Source of the DNA: Paraliobacillus zengyii
GTDB taxonomy: Bacteria > Bacillota > Bacilli > Bacillales > Amphibacillaceae
Direction of reading: 5' to 3'
DNA length: 64,000 nucleotides
Assembly: GCF_003268595.1 (NCBI RefSeq)
Contig: NZ_CP029797.1
Location: 3,369,501 to 3,433,500, forward strand
The notes under the pieces are model-generated. The model saw only the letters and a program-made list of their open reading frames with translations. It did no database searches and had not been told where the DNA came from. A program made the position numbers and the translations under genes. Of the stretch, positions 7,701-15,906 are shown piece by piece (within the stretch, counting starts at the first letter, position 1; the number at the start of each line of letters is the position of its first letter).

Positions 7701-9522
7701 GACCATACATACCATCTACCTCGCCATCTCCATCAATATCAAGCTCATATTCTTGATCAATTTTACCATGAAGATCGTTCATACTTAATAATTGAATTTC
7801 CAAAATGTCATCTGATGGTGGATCGACAGGTTCTGATCCTTCATCTTCTACCGCTGTATATCCTTGAGCTTCTGCTTCTTCTACACTAGCAAAGAAAATA
7901 CGTTTATCTACTGGCACTTCCGCCCACTCTAATGGTGCAACATACTCTTTGGTATCAGAGTTTCCAACATATCTACCGAAATCTCCACCTTCTGTTATTG
8001 CACGATATTCAAAAGGAAGTTCCTTTAGTGGACTTTCTGGATTCCAAATTCCTAACTCATTATCTAATGCTTCTCTTGTGGCTGCTTGATATTCTGCATA
8101 TTCGTTCTCATCACCAACTGGCCAAATAAAATACGAAACCGCGTAACCTTGTTTAACTTGTTCTAAATTTGTGTTTACGCCTTTTTCATTAATTACTTGC
8201 GCTAGCAAACGCCCGTATGCATCTGTTGCTTCTTCACCAATTTTTAATGTAACGGTACTTCCTTCAGGTAATAGCTGTTTTAAGTTTTCGGTTGCGGCAT
8301 AACCATGTTCCTTCTGATTTGCTTCATCTACACCGTTCGCACCTGCTACACTTGTCTCAGGTGTGTCAATATTTACAAATCGAACCCGATCTGCTCCGAG
8401 TACTGGCGTGTTAAGTCGAATTGTATCTCCATCAGATACGTACATGACTGTTGATGTATAAACACCTGCTGCAGTTGGTGCTTCTGGTTGTTCATCTGCA
8501 AGTTTGATATCACTCGCTTCAGTCGGAATCAATTGATAAGAAGTGTATTGACTCATAATTGCCGTCACATCATACCATTTTCCTTCTTCTATTGCTGCAA
8601 TATCTAGCGAACCTTCCATCACACGTAAGGTTGTACTATTAAAGTCTTCATCAACTAAGGAAATATTATAACCACCACCAGCTGGGCTGTCTGGAATATT
8701 GCTAATATAACCATTGATATGAACTAATTCTCCTTCATATCCTTCTGCGATTGCACTATCTTGCATATCTGCTAGCGTAATTGACTTTGGATCAGGTAAC
8801 ACTTGTCCACTATCAATCACTTCAACGCTAGTCGGTACAATTTCTTTTAAACCATTATACGTTTCAAGTTCTCCAGAAACCTTAACCTTATCTCCTTTTT
8901 CCAAAGTAGGAAAATCACCTTGGTCATAAGCAAATAGGTTAATCCCACCTGTATCATCTTGAATGTACGTAGAATATTGTCCATTCCCAATCGAACTTGG
9001 ACTAGCAAGAACAATACCTTCTATCATTGCAAGTTGACCATCCGCCATATCGCGAACATCCGTAATAGCTGTTACTTCTGTTGGCTCTTCTGGTTCAGTT
9101 GGTCCAGTTGGTACGGAGGGATCGGTGAACTCGATACTAGAGACAGATTCAATAGACTCTAGATTCGAATAAACATCTCTTTCACCTGTCACCAGAACTT
9201 CTTGTCCTAAAGCGTTCGGATTATTTTCAGGATTAAAAGTTTCTCTATCACCACTTTGTAACTGTACAACTATAGTAGTTGTAGTATCTGTAGCTGAGTC
9301 AGACAGCTTAACAGCATATGGGTTGTTAAACCCCTCTACTATGTAGCCCTTCAATGTCACTTCTGTTCCGTGCTCTTGTTCTAGAGCCTCCGCTACTGTA
9401 AGTGTCATTTCTTCGTTTTCTGCCGCGCTCACTACTGGAATGAGCGAACTCGAGAAATTCGAAAATACTAGAATTGCGATTAAAAACAAACTACTAAACT
9501 TCTTTAATGATAAAAATTTCAT
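4771..9522 (-). CDS. yhcR: YhcR-like cell-wall nuclease/5'-nucleotidase
   Basis: A 1583-residue secreted, wall-anchored enzyme that should cut DNA/RNA and dephosphorylate nucleotides outside the cell. Visible order: signal peptide (1-33), a DUF6359-like OB domain (about 36-130), two further OB-fold regions (about 150-340), a staphylococcal nuclease domain (about 355-495, RFVNIDTPE and DAYGRLLAQV), a metallophosphatase (about 577-830, NDLHG, GDMIGG, GNHEFDEG, AHNHQ), a 5'-nucleotidase C domain (to about 1040), two more OB-like regions, a Thr/Pro/Glu spacer, a beta-rich domain, and an LPDTA sorting motif with membrane helix and KRR tail. B. subtilis YhcR is about 1217 residues, so this one is enlarged. 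LPDTA suits a class D sortase; none is in the window. Pho-box-like repeats precede it. Confidence 0.93.
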   Translation of the reverse strand: MKFLSLKKFSSLFLIAILVFSNFSSSLIPVVSAAENEEMTLTVAEALEQEHGTEVTLKGYIVEGFNNPYAVKLSDSATDTTTTIVVQLQSGDRETFNPENNPNALGQEVLVTGERDVYSNLESIESVSSIEFTDPSVPTGPTEPEEPTEVTAITDVRDMADGQLAMIEGIVLASPSSIGNGQYSTYIQDDTGGINLFAYDQGDFPTLEKGDKVKVSGELETYNGLKEIVPTSVEVIDSGQVLPDPKSITLADMQDSAIAEGYEGELVHINGYISNIPDSPAGGGYNISLVDEDFNSTTLRVMEGSLDIAAIEEGKWYDVTAIMSQYTSYQLIPTEASDIKLADEQPEAPTAAGVYTSTVMYVSDGDTIRLNTPVLGADRVRFVNIDTPETSVAGANGVDEANQKEHGYAATENLKQLLPEGSTVTLKIGEEATDAYGRLLAQVINEKGVNTNLEQVKQGYAVSYFIWPVGDENEYAEYQAATREALDNELGIWNPESPLKELPFEYRAITEGGDFGRYVGNSDTKEYVAPLEWAEVPVDKRIFFASVEEAEAQGYTAVEDEGSEPVDPPSDDILEIQLLSMNDLHGKIDQEYELDIDGDGEVDGMYGRMDYTSAYIKDREEDNENTLIVHAGDMIGGSSPVSGLYQDEPTVEIMEEIGFDFGTVGNHEFDEGTTELLRMVNGGEHPDGLGTEDYDGIDFDNLCANCVYKDSGETILDAYAIQEIDGEEIGFIGVNTQASATMVMPAGIEDIEFTDETAAVNKAAAELQEQGVEAIVVLAHMPADQDGASATGDAADLANNVNDAVDIIFAAHNHQVVDAVVDNKLIVQASEYGKAFADVDIEIDRETGDIVTKEAEIVFVDQSKMEPDAAVTEILEKYDDLIADKMNEVLGYNANTMTGSYSNDGDHGLGNLIADAMLYSMDSDFSLMNGGGIRDQLLAGEVTWGNLYNVMPFGNTLMKVEVTGADMYEIINEQLSPQYGPDYSVGGMKYTWDTSTNEAIDIMFMDGTPIDEDETYTLTVNNYMGTSEGPIKDLGMNVEMGPVDLDSFVDYVKSLESTEANPIDYAAEGRIVAVDNGSDEELGEVTIAEARNAEAGTVVTVEGIVTTTPGAWGSNGFYMQDETGGTYVYYGGDSVSIGDIVTFTAEAASYSGEFQLSSITGLEVIGTNDVPNPIELSPSAIDDSNQGELVSLKGVTISGLEEVNSYGTFEFTASKGDESILVRVDNRTGLVYADFEFEDGDIIDLTGISSIFNETYQLKVTSPTDVSEYVPGEEEPTDPTDPEEPTDPEEPTEPEEDQADEAGNVTTKPTVTDGKATISVDAVENVKEKGKVIIELNEEDEIEVSLTSAQIAMLKAKNVSITIQTKQTTATIPASVFGDGDTTVDVVAVDSVMVNGEAAISGIFDFTITSNGEVISEFAEDVTLQFNVDDDKVSNPEDVKLYYYNPETSEWELIGGTYQDGMLTATTNHFSIFTVFEVAAVDPVDPTDPEEPEEEPIDPTEPTDPEEDGSDNGENEGSENNDDTDTGDIDDTDESEETATSSDDDETSLPDTATSMFNMLLMGALLLLAGFGFYLYQKRRVLE
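5632..5710 (-). repeat. Pro-Thr-Glu-Asp repeat in YhcR-like protein
   Basis: In-frame imperfect repeats encoding EEPTDP-type units form a flexible acidic spacer after the last OB region. A second similar spacer lies at about 4950-5080 before the LPDTA anchor. Confidence 0.75.
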
Positions 9523-9556
9523 CTGTTTCCTCCTATTGTTATATTTTACATTTTCT

Positions 9557-9562
9557 ATTGTA
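9557..9562 (-). promoter_or_regulatory. Extended -10 element, yhcR promoter
   Basis: The minus strand reads TGTTACAAT, an extended -10 (TGn-TACAAT). No TTGACA-like -35 is seen; the Pho-like repeats at 9582-9620 occupy that place, as expected for an activator-dependent promoter. Confidence 0.5.
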
Positions 9563-9581
9563 ACACATAAAAACCGAACAT

Positions 9582-9620
9582 TATTAAACTTTTGTAAGGT
9601 TATCTTACGGATTTTGTAAA
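9582..9620 (-). promoter_or_regulatory. Pho-box-like repeat array, yhcR
   Basis: Six-base repeats at exact 11-base steps: TATTAA 9582, TGTAAG 9593, a poor match at 9604, TGTAAA 9615 (on the coding strand TTAATA, CTTACA, TTTACA). This resembles the TT-A-ACA PhoP direct repeats of B. subtilis. The proximal repeat ends about 20 bases from the -10. Confidence 0.5.
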
Positions 9621-9729
9621 TAATTATTAAGTTTCAGTCAATTTTTATTTACATTTGAGACTTTTTTACTATATTAGTACTTTACTAGTTTTATAGAATA
9701 TAAAGTTTTCAGGAATTTAAGATCTGTAG

Positions 9730-9758
9730 TTGAATATTTTAAAATAGTAGCATATAAT
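9730..9758 (+). promoter_or_regulatory. SigA promoter of galKETM
   Basis: TTGAAT (9730-9735) and TATAAT (9753-9758) with a 17-base spacer, pointing to a start near 9765, about 47 bases before galK. Confidence 0.8.
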
Positions 9759-9772
9759 AATTATAGTTAATA

Positions 9773-9787
9773 AATTAATTTAATTAA
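9773..9787 (+). promoter_or_regulatory. Putative ROK-type operator, gal operon
   Basis: AATTAATTTAATTAA lies directly downstream of the predicted start site. The identical 15-mer occurs at 22206-22220 in the promoter of the ROK regulator gene. It could act as a roadblock operator (inference). Confidence 0.5.
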
Positions 9788-9811
9788 GTTAAATAAGGAG
9801 GATTTATTACT

Positions 9812-10996
9812 ATGGAAACTGCAACATTAATATCTAAATTTCAAGGTGTTTTTCAAACAGATGCAATACCCCGCCTGTTTTTTGCTCCAGGTCGAATAAA
9901 CTTGATTGGTGAACATACCGATTATAATGGTGGCTATGTCTTCCCTGCTTCTATTTCATTTGGAACTTACGCTTTAGCTTTAAAACGAACTGATTCTAAG
10001 GTTCGTTTCTATTCAATGAACTTTGATGAGAGCGGTATCATTACAACCACATTAAGTGATTTATCCTATAATCAGAAAGATGATTGGGCTAATTACCCTA
10101 AAGGCATGTTGGCTAGCTTAATCAATGAAGGATTTTCAATTGAGACTGGCTTTGATGTACTCTACTTTGGCAATATCCCAAATGGTGCCGGATTATCTTC
10201 CTCGGCTTCAATCGAATTAGTTACTGGGGTCTTATTAGAAAGTTTATTTAACCTACGTATCAATCGGATTCACATGGTACAATTAGGCCAAAAAGTAGAA
10301 AACAACTATATTGGTGTGAATAGTGGTATTATGGATCAATTTGCAATAGGTATGGGCAAGCAAGGTCACGCCATCTTACTCGATTGCAATACACTAGATT
10401 ACCAATACGCGCCCGTTGATTTAAAGGATTATGTGATTATGATCATTAATACAAATAAACGTCGCGAACTTGCAGGATCCAAATATAATGAGCGTCGGAC
10501 GCAATGCGAACAAGCGTTAAAAGATTTGCAAACTGAATTAAAAATTAAAAGTTTAGGCGAATTATCGATTGAGAAATTTGAAAAGCATAAACACTTAATT
10601 GAAAGCAAAACAAATCAACAACGCGCAAAACATGCTGTGTATGAAAATCAACGAACAAAAGAAGCATTAGCAAAGTTACAGAGTGAAGATTTAGTTGCGT
10701 TTGGTGAATTAATGAACCAATCACATATTTCTCTTCAATATGATTATGAAGTAACTGGCGTTGAACTAGACACAATTGTTGAAGCTGCTTGGAAACAAGC
10801 AGGTGTAATCGGAGCTCGTATGACAGGAGCAGGGTTTGGTGGTTGTGCCATTGCAATTACACCGCGTAGTGAGGTGGATACTTTTAAAGAAAATGTCAAT
10901 GCGATATATAAAGAAAAAATAGGTTATGATGCAACGTTTTACCTCGCAACAATTGGAGATGGTGCGAAGGAAATCACAACAGAAGGAGTGTTATAA
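9812..10996 (+). CDS. galK: Galactokinase
   Basis: A 394-residue GHMP-family kinase that makes galactose-1-phosphate from galactose and ATP. The N-terminus has the galactokinase signature GRINLIGEHTDYNGG, followed by the ATP-binding loop PNGAGLSSSASIE (about residues 126-138) and the C-terminal GARMTGAGFGGCAI motif. It starts at an ATG 9 bases after AAGGAGGA. First gene of the Leloir operon galK-galE-galT-galM; galE begins at the base after the galK stop. Confidence 0.97.
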   Translation: METATLISKFQGVFQTDAIPRLFFAPGRINLIGEHTDYNGGYVFPASISFGTYALALKRTDSKVRFYSMNFDESGIITTTLSDLSYNQKDDWANYPKGMLASLINEGFSIETGFDVLYFGNIPNGAGLSSSASIELVTGVLLESLFNLRINRIHMVQLGQKVENNYIGVNSGIMDQFAIGMGKQGHAILLDCNTLDYQYAPVDLKDYVIMIINTNKRRELAGSKYNERRTQCEQALKDLQTELKIKSLGELSIEKFEKHKHLIESKTNQQRAKHAVYENQRTKEALAKLQSEDLVAFGELMNQSHISLQYDYEVTGVELDTIVEAAWKQAGVIGARMTGAGFGGCAIAITPRSEVDTFKENVNAIYKEKIGYDATFYLATIGDGAKEITTEGVL

Positions 10997-11992
10997 ATGC
11001 AAGTATTGGTTTTAGGTGGAGCAGGATTTATTGGTTCTCATGCGGTCTATCAATTAATCGATCAAGGACATAAGGTTATTGTGGTTGATAATTTAGAAAC
11101 TGGGCATCGCGAGGCCCTACATCCTGACGTAACATTTTACCCTGGTGATATTCGTGATATTGACTTTTTACGTGAAGTTTTTTCAAATGAAAATATTGAG
11201 GCAGTCCTACATTTCGCTGCTAATTCTTTAGTTGGTGAATCCATGGAGAACCCACTCAAGTATTTCGATAATAATGTTTATGGTACACAAGTATTATTGC
11301 AGGCAATGCACGAGTTTTCTATTGATAAAATTGTCTTCTCTTCCTCGGCTGCTACTTACGGGGAACCCGAGTCTGTTCCAATAACAGAAACAATGCCTAC
11401 TTTACCAACAAGCACCTATGGGGAAACAAAACTAACAATGGAAAAATTAATGAAGTGGTGTGAAGTTGCATATGGTATACGTTATGTATCATTACGATAT
11501 TTTAATGTTGCTGGAGCGCGATCAACAGCTGTAATTGGTGAAGACCATCAACCAGAGACTCATCTCATTCCTATTATCTTACAGGTAGCCTTAGAGCAAC
11601 GTCCACATATTACTGTGTTTGGTGAAGACTATCCAACGGAAGATGGCACATGTATTCGTGATTACATTCATGTCGAAGATTTAATAGATGCACATATTCT
11701 TTCTCTTGAATATTTACAAAGTGGCAGTGCTAGTGACATCTTTAATTTAGGCAGCAGCCAAGGTTTTTCTGTAAAAGAAATGATTCAAGCAGCTAGAGAA
11801 GTGACCAACCATGCTATTCCTGCAAAAATTGGTGAACGACGAGCTGGCGATCCTAGCACACTAATCGCTTCATCTGAAAAAGCGAAGACTATCTTGAAAT
11901 GGGAACCTAAAAAAACGGAGATAAACCGTATCATTCAAGATGCTTGGCGCTGGCACCAAAAACATCCAAATGGCTATCGAAAGGAAATGTAG
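10997..11992 (+). CDS. galE: UDP-glucose 4-epimerase
   Basis: A 331-residue short-chain dehydrogenase-like epimerase that interconverts UDP-galactose and UDP-glucose. The NAD-binding GGAGFIGSH motif is at residues 7-15; the catalytic Ser-Tyr-Lys set is visible as SSSAATYG and the YGETK motif near residue 140. The ATG follows the galK stop codon directly and galT starts 3 bases after its own stop, so translation is coupled. Confidence 0.97.
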   Translation: MQVLVLGGAGFIGSHAVYQLIDQGHKVIVVDNLETGHREALHPDVTFYPGDIRDIDFLREVFSNENIEAVLHFAANSLVGESMENPLKYFDNNVYGTQVLLQAMHEFSIDKIVFSSSAATYGEPESVPITETMPTLPTSTYGETKLTMEKLMKWCEVAYGIRYVSLRYFNVAGARSTAVIGEDHQPETHLIPIILQVALEQRPHITVFGEDYPTEDGTCIRDYIHVEDLIDAHILSLEYLQSGSASDIFNLGSSQGFSVKEMIQAAREVTNHAIPAKIGERRAGDPSTLIASSEKAKTILKWEPKKTEINRIIQDAWRWHQKHPNGYRKEM

Positions 11993-11995
11993 ATC

Positions 11996-13492
11996 ATGAA
12001 TCAACACATCTTTAAACATATAGCGCAATTAATTGAAAAAGGAATAAAGCAAGCGTTGATCACTGAACGTGATGAAATTTACGTACGGAATCAAATACTT
12101 GGATTGCTACAATTGGAAAAGTATGAAGAGCCAGATAAAGGAACAGAAGATAGAAGCATTCCTGACTTACTCGATACCCTGCTATCCTTTGCCATAGAGA
12201 CGAAAGTAATAGCAGATATTTTAGATGAAAAGGAAATGCTTAGCGCAAAGATTATGGATTGCTTTTTATCGAAACCGTCGGAAATTAACGCAATTTTTCA
12301 TCAGAAATATAAGGAATCACCAAGCGCTGCTACAGACTACTTTTATCAACTAAGTAAAGATAGTAACTATATTCAAATGAAGCGAATCGCCAAGAATATT
12401 CACTATAAGACACAAACACCCTATGGCGATTTAGACATTACTATTAATTTATCCAAACCTGAGAAAGATCCTGAACAACTTAAACGGGAACGTGCGATGA
12501 AGCAAGTTGTAAGCTACCCAAATTGTGTACTTTGCGCGGAAAATGAAGGATACGTTGGACGAACCGGACATCCAGCTAGGTCCAATCACAGAATTATCGA
12601 CGTTACATTAGAAGGAGAACAGTGGTTTTTACAATACTCTCCTTATGTTTATTATAATGAGCATAGTATTTTGTTTGCAGGCGAGCATAGGCCCATGAAA
12701 ATAAATCGTGCAAGTTTTGAACGTTTAACAGCTTTTGTTGAACAGTTTCCTCATTACTTTATGGGATCCAATGCGGACATACCAATTGTTGGTGGCAGTA
12801 TTCTGAATCACGACCATTACCAAGGCGGAAGATATACTTTTGCAATGACAAAAGCACAAGAAGAATTCCTATTCGAATTAGAGAGATTTCCACATGTTCA
12901 TGCTGCCGTTGTAAAATGGCCTATGTCTGTTATTCGTTTACGTAGTCAACAAAAGGAAGATCTGCTTGACGCTGCAGATCATATTTTGAAAACTTGGAAG
13001 CAATATAGTGATTCTAGCGTTGCTATTAAAGCATTTACTAAATCCACACCACATAATACAATTACACCAATTGCACGGATACGAGATGATCACTTTGAAT
13101 TAGATCTTGTCTTACGTAATAATCGGACATCTGAGCTACATCCTTTTGGTATTTTTCATCCACATGAAGATGTCCATCATATAAAAAAAGAAAACATCGG
13201 ATTAATTGAAGTAATGGGGTTAGCCGTACTACCTCCTCGTTTAAAATCTGAAATTGATTTAATTAAAAGCTTTTTAATTGATGGTAAAACCAAAGTGGAT
13301 TCTTATCATCAAGCATGGGCGGAGGAAATCAAGCATGCTCATCCTAACTTGAGTGAATCTAACGTGGAAGAAATCGTTTATGACGCTTTAGGTAAAAAAT
13401 TCACCCGAGTTTTAGAGGATTCTGGTGTCTTTAAGTCGAATAATGAAGGTAGAGAAGCGTTTAAACGTTTCCTTGAAACCTTAAATCGGTAA
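11996..13492 (+). CDS. galT: UDP-glucose-hexose-1-phosphate uridylyltransferase, class 2
   Basis: A 498-residue GalT of the Firmicutes class 2 type, longer than and divergent from the E. coli enzyme. It exchanges UMP between UDP-glucose and galactose-1-phosphate. The active-site region N-H-D-H-Y-Q-G-G is near residue 258, and a C-L-C-like C-V-L-C pair lies near residue 178. Third gene of the operon; 17 bases separate it from galM. Confidence 0.95.
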   Translation: MNQHIFKHIAQLIEKGIKQALITERDEIYVRNQILGLLQLEKYEEPDKGTEDRSIPDLLDTLLSFAIETKVIADILDEKEMLSAKIMDCFLSKPSEINAIFHQKYKESPSAATDYFYQLSKDSNYIQMKRIAKNIHYKTQTPYGDLDITINLSKPEKDPEQLKRERAMKQVVSYPNCVLCAENEGYVGRTGHPARSNHRIIDVTLEGEQWFLQYSPYVYYNEHSILFAGEHRPMKINRASFERLTAFVEQFPHYFMGSNADIPIVGGSILNHDHYQGGRYTFAMTKAQEEFLFELERFPHVHAAVVKWPMSVIRLRSQQKEDLLDAADHILKTWKQYSDSSVAIKAFTKSTPHNTITPIARIRDDHFELDLVLRNNRTSELHPFGIFHPHEDVHHIKKENIGLIEVMGLAVLPPRLKSEIDLIKSFLIDGKTKVDSYHQAWAEEIKHAHPNLSESNVEEIVYDALGKKFTRVLEDSGVFKSNNEGREAFKRFLETLNR

Positions 13493-13509
13493 ATATAGGA
13501 GGGCAATAT

Positions 13510-14553
13510 ATGCAAGTAAACGTAGAAAATTTAGAAATTGCAGGACACAGTTGGAAAGAGTTCACACTTTCTAACAAGCAAGGAATGGAAGTTAGCTGCC
13601 TTAATTATGGTGGAATTATCACAAAAATAATGACACCCAATAAAAATAACGAATTTGAAAACGTTATCTTAAGTTATGCAGATTATGAAGATTATCTCGA
13701 TAATCCTAATTTTTTCGGTGCTTTAATTGGTCGTGTAGCTGGTAGAATTGAAGCATCCTCTTTTCAATTAGATGGTAAGACTTATAATCTGCCATCTAAT
13801 GAAGGAAAACACCATTTACACGGAGGCGCTGCAGGTTTCCATAAAGTACTTTGGCAAGCCGCTCCATTTGAAGAATCTGATGCTGTTGGGGTTACGCTAA
13901 CACATAGAAGTCAAGATGGAGATGGAGGTTATCCAGGAAATCTTGTTATGAAAGTGACTTATACGCTAACAAATGAGAACGCTTTTAACATCACTTATGA
14001 AGCTGTTGTAGATCAAAAAACTATCCTAACCACTACAAATCACTCCTATTTTAATTTGAGTGGAAATTTAAAAACAGATATTTTACAGCATGATGTGAAA
14101 ATGGAGGCTAGTCAATTTGTTGAATTAGATCATGAATTAATACCTACCGGAAATATTCTTCCTGTTGAAGGTACCGTGTTTGATTTTCAACATGGTCATA
14201 AGATTATAGATGGTATACATTCAGTTGATCAGCAAAACCTAGTCGCGTCAAACGGGTATGATCATTATTTCCTTTTTGATCATAACAAAAAAGAAAATGT
14301 AGTAGTTACAGAACAAACAAGTGGTAGAAAATTGACTGTCCAAACAGATCAACCAGGTATCGTTATGTATACTTCAAATGGTCTGGACGACACAATTAAA
14401 CTTAGAGAGGGCAAGTCGGCTAAATATTTAGGTGTTTGTTTAGAAACACAATCAACACCTGCCTCACTTGAACATGAAGGTTTCCCTAGTATTTTACTAG
14501 AAAAGGATGCACCTTATAAAACAACTACTAACTTTATTTTTAGTACGAACTAA
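13510..14553 (+). CDS. galM: Aldose 1-epimerase (mutarotase)
   Basis: A 347-residue galactose mutarotase that converts beta- to alpha-D-galactose for galactokinase. Family landmarks are NYGGIITKI, the substrate-binding HLHGG segment, TTTNHSYFNL with the catalytic His, and a C-terminal LETQSTPAS region. Last gene of the gal operon, with AGGAGG upstream of its ATG. Confidence 0.95.
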   Translation: MQVNVENLEIAGHSWKEFTLSNKQGMEVSCLNYGGIITKIMTPNKNNEFENVILSYADYEDYLDNPNFFGALIGRVAGRIEASSFQLDGKTYNLPSNEGKHHLHGGAAGFHKVLWQAAPFEESDAVGVTLTHRSQDGDGGYPGNLVMKVTYTLTNENAFNITYEAVVDQKTILTTTNHSYFNLSGNLKTDILQHDVKMEASQFVELDHELIPTGNILPVEGTVFDFQHGHKIIDGIHSVDQQNLVASNGYDHYFLFDHNKKENVVVTEQTSGRKLTVQTDQPGIVMYTSNGLDDTIKLREGKSAKYLGVCLETQSTPASLEHEGFPSILLEKDAPYKTTTNFIFSTN

Positions 14554-14578
14554 TAGCAAAAGAATAGGATACTAAATT

Positions 14579-14645
14579 AACTAAATCAAACAATCGGAAT
14601 ATTATATATGTTTATTCAACTATAGTTCGATTATTTGATTGAGTT
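14579..14645 (+). repeat. Long inverted repeat downstream of galM
   Basis: Two 18-base arms (14579-14596 and 14628-14645) pair at 16 of 18 positions around a 31-base AT-rich loop. There is no T-tract directly after it, so it looks more like an RNA 3'-end stabiliser or weak terminator than a standard intrinsic terminator. Confidence 0.55.
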
Positions 14646-14663
14646 AAAAGGTAATTTAGAAGT

Positions 14664-14800
14664 TGAAATATGCGAGACTACTGTGTGAACAGCAAATGTA
14701 TTCGATGAGGCGAGTAATGCAGTCCCACAAACTGAAAATTCTCCATAGATAGCTGAGGTTCACGGATAGAAAGTATATTTAATGCTGCGGAAGGTTCGTT
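14664..14800 (+). repeat. Degenerate intergenic repeat, copy A
   Basis: This stretch aligns to the reverse complement of 25430-25650: shared blocks include CTGT-(n)-GAACAGC-AATGT, GAGTAAT and TCCCAC in the same order, then AGCTGA and ACGGA-AAAG. It is a decayed copy of the repeat described at copies B and C. Confidence 0.6.
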
Positions 14801-14842
14801 ATGTGCAAGAGACTCATTTAAGTTATTTAAATCACTAAAGAA

Positions 14843-14872
14843 AAACTAGGACACGTTTGCATGTCCTAGTTT
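14843..14872. terminator. Bidirectional terminator between gal and phn
   Basis: An 11-bp stem (AACTAGGACA / TGTCCTAGTT plus one A-T pair) with T-rich tracts on both sides. It can end both the gal transcript and the convergent phn transcript. Confidence 0.85.
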
Positions 14873-15084
14873 CTTTATACCTATTCACTTTAGCTTCTTA
14901 TTAAAAATTTCACTCCGTATGTCGCTAGTTATATAGGTTCCACCTAGTCTTCATCTACTAATCTATCTGTATCTCCTTCTCTTCATTAGAAAATTGAATA
15001 TGAATAGATATTCTATAAAAATGATTATGGAATGATAGAACCCTGTAGACTCGAAGGAAACAGCTGTAAGTGAACTTGCTTCTC

Positions 15085-15891
15085 TTATCCTTTGATTAAT
15101 TTTGTTCGAATATGGTTAGAGAATAATTCCACTAGTAAAATAAGGATCATTAAACCAATTAAGATAGACCCTACTTCTGTCCATCTGTAGGCATTCATCG
15201 CAAAAATTAGAGGTGCACCTATACCCCCAGCGCCTACCAAGCCTAGAATAGAAGCTTCTCTTAAATTCATGTCGAAGCGATATATCATAATAGATAGAAA
15301 AATCGCAAATAATTGAGGTACGATCCCATATCGGATCTTTTCAAACGTGTTACAGCCAATCGATGTCATGGACTCCAGAATGCTTGTATCTAAATCTTCA
15401 ATTGCGTCCACATAAAGCTTCGCTAGCATTCCAATCGAAATAAGCGCAATGGTGAGCACACCTGCAAAAGGTCCTGGTCCTGTCACCCGAATAAACATTA
15501 ATCCATAAACCAAAGCAGGAACTGTTCTGATAAAAATCAGTAATAGTCTTGTAACAAATGCTACAGGCTTAGGCACCACGTTTGACGCCGATAAAAAGGC
15601 TAATGGAATAGCTAATAAAGCTCCAATAATCGTGCCTAAAAAAGCAATCGCTATCGTCTCAACCAGTAAATACAATACCCCTTGTGATGTCACATTTAAT
15701 AATAAATCTAAATCTGGAGTGACAATACCTTGTAAAATATTTGTCGCAATTACCCAGCCACTTTCCTCAACATTTTCAAGATTCACTGCTGAAAAGGACC
15801 ATATAAATAAGGAAGCAACGAGGGCTGTCACGATTAAAATATAACGATTATTACGAGGTACATTCATTAATTGCTTTTCTATCATTTCCAT
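15085..15891 (-). CDS. phnE: Phosphonate-type ABC permease (second PhnE)
   Basis: A 268-residue inner-membrane permease with about six hydrophobic segments and the EAA-type loop (SILESMTSIGCNTFEKIRYG) that contacts the ATPase PhnC. The family moves phosphonates, phosphite or phosphate esters into the cell. Start ATG after AAAGGGGGA. It follows the first PhnE by 15 bases; two distinct PhnE subunits form a heterodimeric channel, as in many Bacillaceae. It ends the operon, 213 bases before the bidirectional terminator. Confidence 0.9.
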   Translation of the reverse strand: MEMIEKQLMNVPRNNRYILIVTALVASLFIWSFSAVNLENVEESGWVIATNILQGIVTPDLDLLLNVTSQGVLYLLVETIAIAFLGTIIGALLAIPLAFLSASNVVPKPVAFVTRLLLIFIRTVPALVYGLMFIRVTGPGPFAGVLTIALISIGMLAKLYVDAIEDLDTSILESMTSIGCNTFEKIRYGIVPQLFAIFLSIMIYRFDMNLREASILGLVGAGGIGAPLIFAMNAYRWTEVGSILIGLMILILLVELFSNHIRTKLIKG

Positions 15892-15906
15892 TTATTTTTC
15901 CCCCTT

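Larger units (their letters stand above)
14554..15084. other. Gene-free gap between gal and phn operons
   Basis: A 531-base gap between convergent operons. It holds an imperfect 18-bp inverted repeat (14579-14596 with 14628-14645, 16 of 18 matches), a degenerate copy of an intergenic repeat (about 14664-14800), and a strong bidirectional terminator (14843-14872). The remaining 200 bases show no gene or signal that I recognise. Confidence 0.75.

Noticed and set aside
14664..14800. A structured small RNA after galM
   Set aside because: The block order matches the intergenic repeat family of copy B in reverse orientation, which explains the GC-richer segments.
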